Positions 61,895-64,000 of a DNA stretch of 64,000 bases are shown piece by piece. The stretch is from contig DGUL01000011.1 in assembly GCA_002394665.1 (NCBI GenBank), positions 69,998 through 133,997 of the forward strand, written 5' to 3'. The notes under the pieces were generated by a model, which was given only the letters and a program-made list of their open reading frames with translations, ran no database searches and was not told the origin of the DNA. Numbering within the stretch: position 1 is the first letter of the stretch; every line of letters begins with the position of its first letter. The translations under genes were made by a program, and so were the position numbers. This DNA is from Rickettsiales bacterium UBA4311 (GTDB lineage Bacteria > Pseudomonadota > Alphaproteobacteria > Rickettsiales > Deianiraeaceae).

Positions 61895-63913
61895 ATGCTG
61901 AAATCGCTAATAATGACAATAATTATATGCTTCTTTGTTATACGTAATAGCATTTTATCACTTGCTTCTGATGTTGGCAAAGAAAAAAGTTTTTTTCAAA
62001 TTTGTGGTTTCGGCGAAATTGACAAAATTCTTGATGATAGCAATACAAAATTCATTCCTCTTGAATTTGAAAATATTGAAGACGAAAGTCTTAAAAAAGC
62101 TTTGTATATTTACATATTTTTCAGAGATAAACAACCAATGCCTTTCCAATTAATAGATATAATAGGCATCAATAACATAAAAAATATTCCTTCTTTTAAA
62201 CTGAATGCGATATCATACGCTATAAACAAAGATATTTCTGATGATGAATTTAGAGATATGATAAAACAATATTCTTCAAGTAAAGAATTTAAGCTAAATG
62301 TTTTAAAACAGGAAAATATTTATGATAAAAACAAAAAAATAACAGAAAAACTTCTGCAGGATGTTTTTTATAACCTAAATTTAAGCAAAGAAGACTTCAA
62401 GCTTCTGTTTGATAAATACAAAGACTCTGTAAAAGAGGAATATATTGAACAACAGGTTAGGCATAAAATGTGGGACGGAGAAATTGAGCAGATTAAAAAT
62501 ATAAAAAATAAATCAAAAAAAGAAAAAACAAAAGAACGAATAGATAATTTAGTAGAAAATAATATTGAAATAAATAATTTATGCAGTTTAAAGAAAAAGA
62601 AAAGCAATTATTACAACTTAGAAAAATGCATTAAAAAATGTGCTAGCTTAATTGGCCAAGATGAATATACTGACCTTATTTGTATTGGTTTTTTACAAAA
62701 GGACAAAAATAAACATCATTTAATAAAAAAAATATTAAAAATTAGAGAAAATCCTATTTTTAAGCCTGAAAAATGGCTGAAATACAGACTATTGACTACA
62801 AGAGAACTGATTGCGGAAGAAGACTATGAGAATGCATATGACGTGATAGCGAATAGCGGTCGTTTGCGAGGCAAAAATGATTTTTATAGTCAGCAGTTTT
62901 TAGCAGGTTTTGTTGCTTATTTACGTGAAGATTTTTACAATGCAATTTTACATTTTTCCAAATGTGCTAAAAAAGCAAAAACTGGTGAATACTTAGCGAA
63001 AGCTAACTATTGGCTTGGGCTTTCTTACAGAAAGAAAGACGAAATTGAAGAAAGCATTGAAGCTTTCAAAAAAGCTAAACAACATCCGTTTTCAATGTAT
63101 GGACAACTTGCAATGGAAGAATTGGACGAGAAACCTGAAATAAATGTTGGAAACTATTTATCTAACTTCAAAAAAAATAAGACTTCACTTTGCAATGATG
63201 TCCCTTTTATTTTTCATTACATAGAACAATATGATAAAATCAAAAACATAAAAGATGAAGATAAAAAAAAGAAGTTTTTCTCTGAAAATTTTGTTTCATA
63301 TATTTTGAACCAAAAGAATAAAAACAAGACTTTTAATGCCCTTGCAATAATCAATGACGATTTTGGTACAAACATAGCAAAGCAAACGGCTTTTTATGCT
63401 TTAAAATACGACGTTATTTATGATGAGGAAACCTTTATGAAGTCAACAGCATCGGATGACGGGCTTATTAACGCTTTAATAAAAAAAGAAACAAATTTTA
63501 ATAAAAATTTTATAGGTACCAGTGGCGAAAGAGGCCTTATGCAAATTATGCCTTCAACTGGGAAAAGAGTAGCGAAACAAATGGGATTAAAATTTGATAA
63601 GCAAAAATTGCAAAAGGATGAGGAATATAACGTAAAGATAGGATCGGAATATTTGTCAAAGTTGCTTGAAAAGTTTGATAACAATAAAGTATTAGCTCTG
63701 GCATCATACAACGCAGGTATAGGGAATGTTATAAAATGGATTGAAAAAAATGGTGACCCGAGAGAAATGCAAACAAATGAAGAAGTCGCTATGTGGATAG
63801 AAAAAATACCTTTTGCTTTCACGCGATCTTATGTTCCCAATATATTGGGCAATGAAATGGTCTACGAGGTATTCGAAAAACAACACAACGTAGAGCCTCA
63901 AACCGATATCTAA
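61895..63913 (+). CDS. slt: Soluble lytic murein transglycosylase
   Basis: Periplasmic enzyme cleaving the MurNAc-GlcNAc bond. ATG 61895 gives a 672-residue precursor with a signal peptide (MLKSLIMTIIICFFVIRNSIL...); a TTG at 61859 overlaps lpxD and is less likely. Residues ~30-520 form a helical superhelix as in Slt70. The catalytic domain follows: LIKKETNFNKNFIGTSGERGLMQIMPST with the catalytic Glu near 531, then KIGSEYLSKLL and LALASYNAGIGNVIKW. Length is like E. coli Slt70. It ends near the window edge, and a short overlapping frame begins at its stop. Confidence 0.93.
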   Translation: MLKSLIMTIIICFFVIRNSILSLASDVGKEKSFFQICGFGEIDKILDDSNTKFIPLEFENIEDESLKKALYIYIFFRDKQPMPFQLIDIIGINNIKNIPSFKLNAISYAINKDISDDEFRDMIKQYSSSKEFKLNVLKQENIYDKNKKITEKLLQDVFYNLNLSKEDFKLLFDKYKDSVKEEYIEQQVRHKMWDGEIEQIKNIKNKSKKEKTKERIDNLVENNIEINNLCSLKKKKSNYYNLEKCIKKCASLIGQDEYTDLICIGFLQKDKNKHHLIKKILKIRENPIFKPEKWLKYRLLTTRELIAEEDYENAYDVIANSGRLRGKNDFYSQQFLAGFVAYLREDFYNAILHFSKCAKKAKTGEYLAKANYWLGLSYRKKDEIEESIEAFKKAKQHPFSMYGQLAMEELDEKPEINVGNYLSNFKKNKTSLCNDVPFIFHYIEQYDKIKNIKDEDKKKKFFSENFVSYILNQKNKNKTFNALAIINDDFGTNIAKQTAFYALKYDVIYDEETFMKSTASDDGLINALIKKETNFNKNFIGTSGERGLMQIMPSTGKRVAKQMGLKFDKQKLQKDEEYNVKIGSEYLSKLLEKFDNNKVLALASYNAGIGNVIKWIEKNGDPREMQTNEEVAMWIEKIPFAFTRSYVPNILGNEMVYEVFEKQHNVEPQTDI

Positions 63914-63993
63914 TGAGAAAAAATCTTGCAATAAAACCTAAATGTAAAAAATGTAAATCCAAGATTATTTTTAGATTATTCAACAGTAACTGA
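63913..63993 (+). CDS. Possible very short CxxC peptide
   Basis: An ATG overlapping the slt stop (TAATG) opens a 26-residue frame with CKKCKSK. There is an overlap suited to translational coupling, but the peptide is very short and basic and I see no family. It is listed only as a possibility. Confidence 0.2.
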   Translation: MRKNLAIKPKCKKCKSKIIFRLFNSN

Positions 63994-64000
63994 TTTTGCT

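Noticed and set aside
1..64000. TGA recoded as Trp (as in some reduced genomes)
   Set aside because: Trp is encoded by TGG throughout and TGA ends tkt, fabH, glnA and others at the expected C-terminus.

Overview
This is a gene-dense, AT-rich chromosomal window from a Gram-negative bacterium. LpxD, KdsB and KdsD point to LPS/Kdo synthesis, MurE with a DNPR motif to diaminopimelate-type peptidoglycan, and there is an outer-membrane barrel protein and a periplasmic lytic transglycosylase. The two-component pyruvate dehydrogenase genes (pdhB, pdhC) and the general gene set suggest an alphaproteobacterium, probably host-associated; that placement is inference. TGA is used as a normal stop (tkt, fabH, glnA). 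I recognise no rRNA, tRNA, CRISPR array or IS transposase.

Layout. 1-5.3 kb: kdsB, an outer-membrane protein, an MrpD/NuoN-like subunit, an orphan membrane protein, prfB. 5.3-14.3 kb: tkt, a truncated ileS, pdhB and pdhC, the last two separated by a 1190-residue coiled-coil gene on the opposite strand. 14.4-23.9 kb: nusB, a Ulp1/YopJ-like cysteine protease, fabG, an atpI-like gene, hisS, lon, an orphan, gpsA-fabH. 24-29 kb: an eroded prenyl-synthase homologue, an ABC-2 permease pair, aspS, kdsD. 29-34 kb: an argG-cysK-glnA-argH nitrogen/arginine cluster. 34-41.2 kb: a TupA-like ATP-grasp gene, infB, a flavin reductase, an eroded ABC ATPase, a second Ulp1/YopJ-like protease. 41.2-45.4 kb: alaS split into two ORFs by an Mrr-like nuclease gene and an M15 peptidase gene. 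45.7-48 kb: dsbA-like and murE. 48-57.6 kb: a single 3190-residue secreted protein. 57.6-64 kb: an rnd, MetE-like, lpxD, slt series.

Two themes stand out. First, alaS is in pieces. The two ORFs together carry every AlaRS domain and sum to normal length, but they are separated by about 1.5 kb of AT-rich insert, and a 32-bp stretch of alaS is duplicated around the second insert. ileS is also cut off inside its editing domain. Second, three full-length, undisrupted ORFs are clear homologues of known enzymes or ATPases (IspA-type prenyl synthase, CcmA-type ABC ATPase, MetE) but have lost essentially all catalytic or metal-binding residues, which suggests repurposed pseudoenzymes rather than ordinary gene decay.

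The housekeeping genes sit in short operons. Between them lie low-similarity, host-interaction-like genes: two cysteine proteases, coiled-coil and giant Cys-rich proteins, and orphans. Several of these have similar T-rich promoters and very short predicted leaders.
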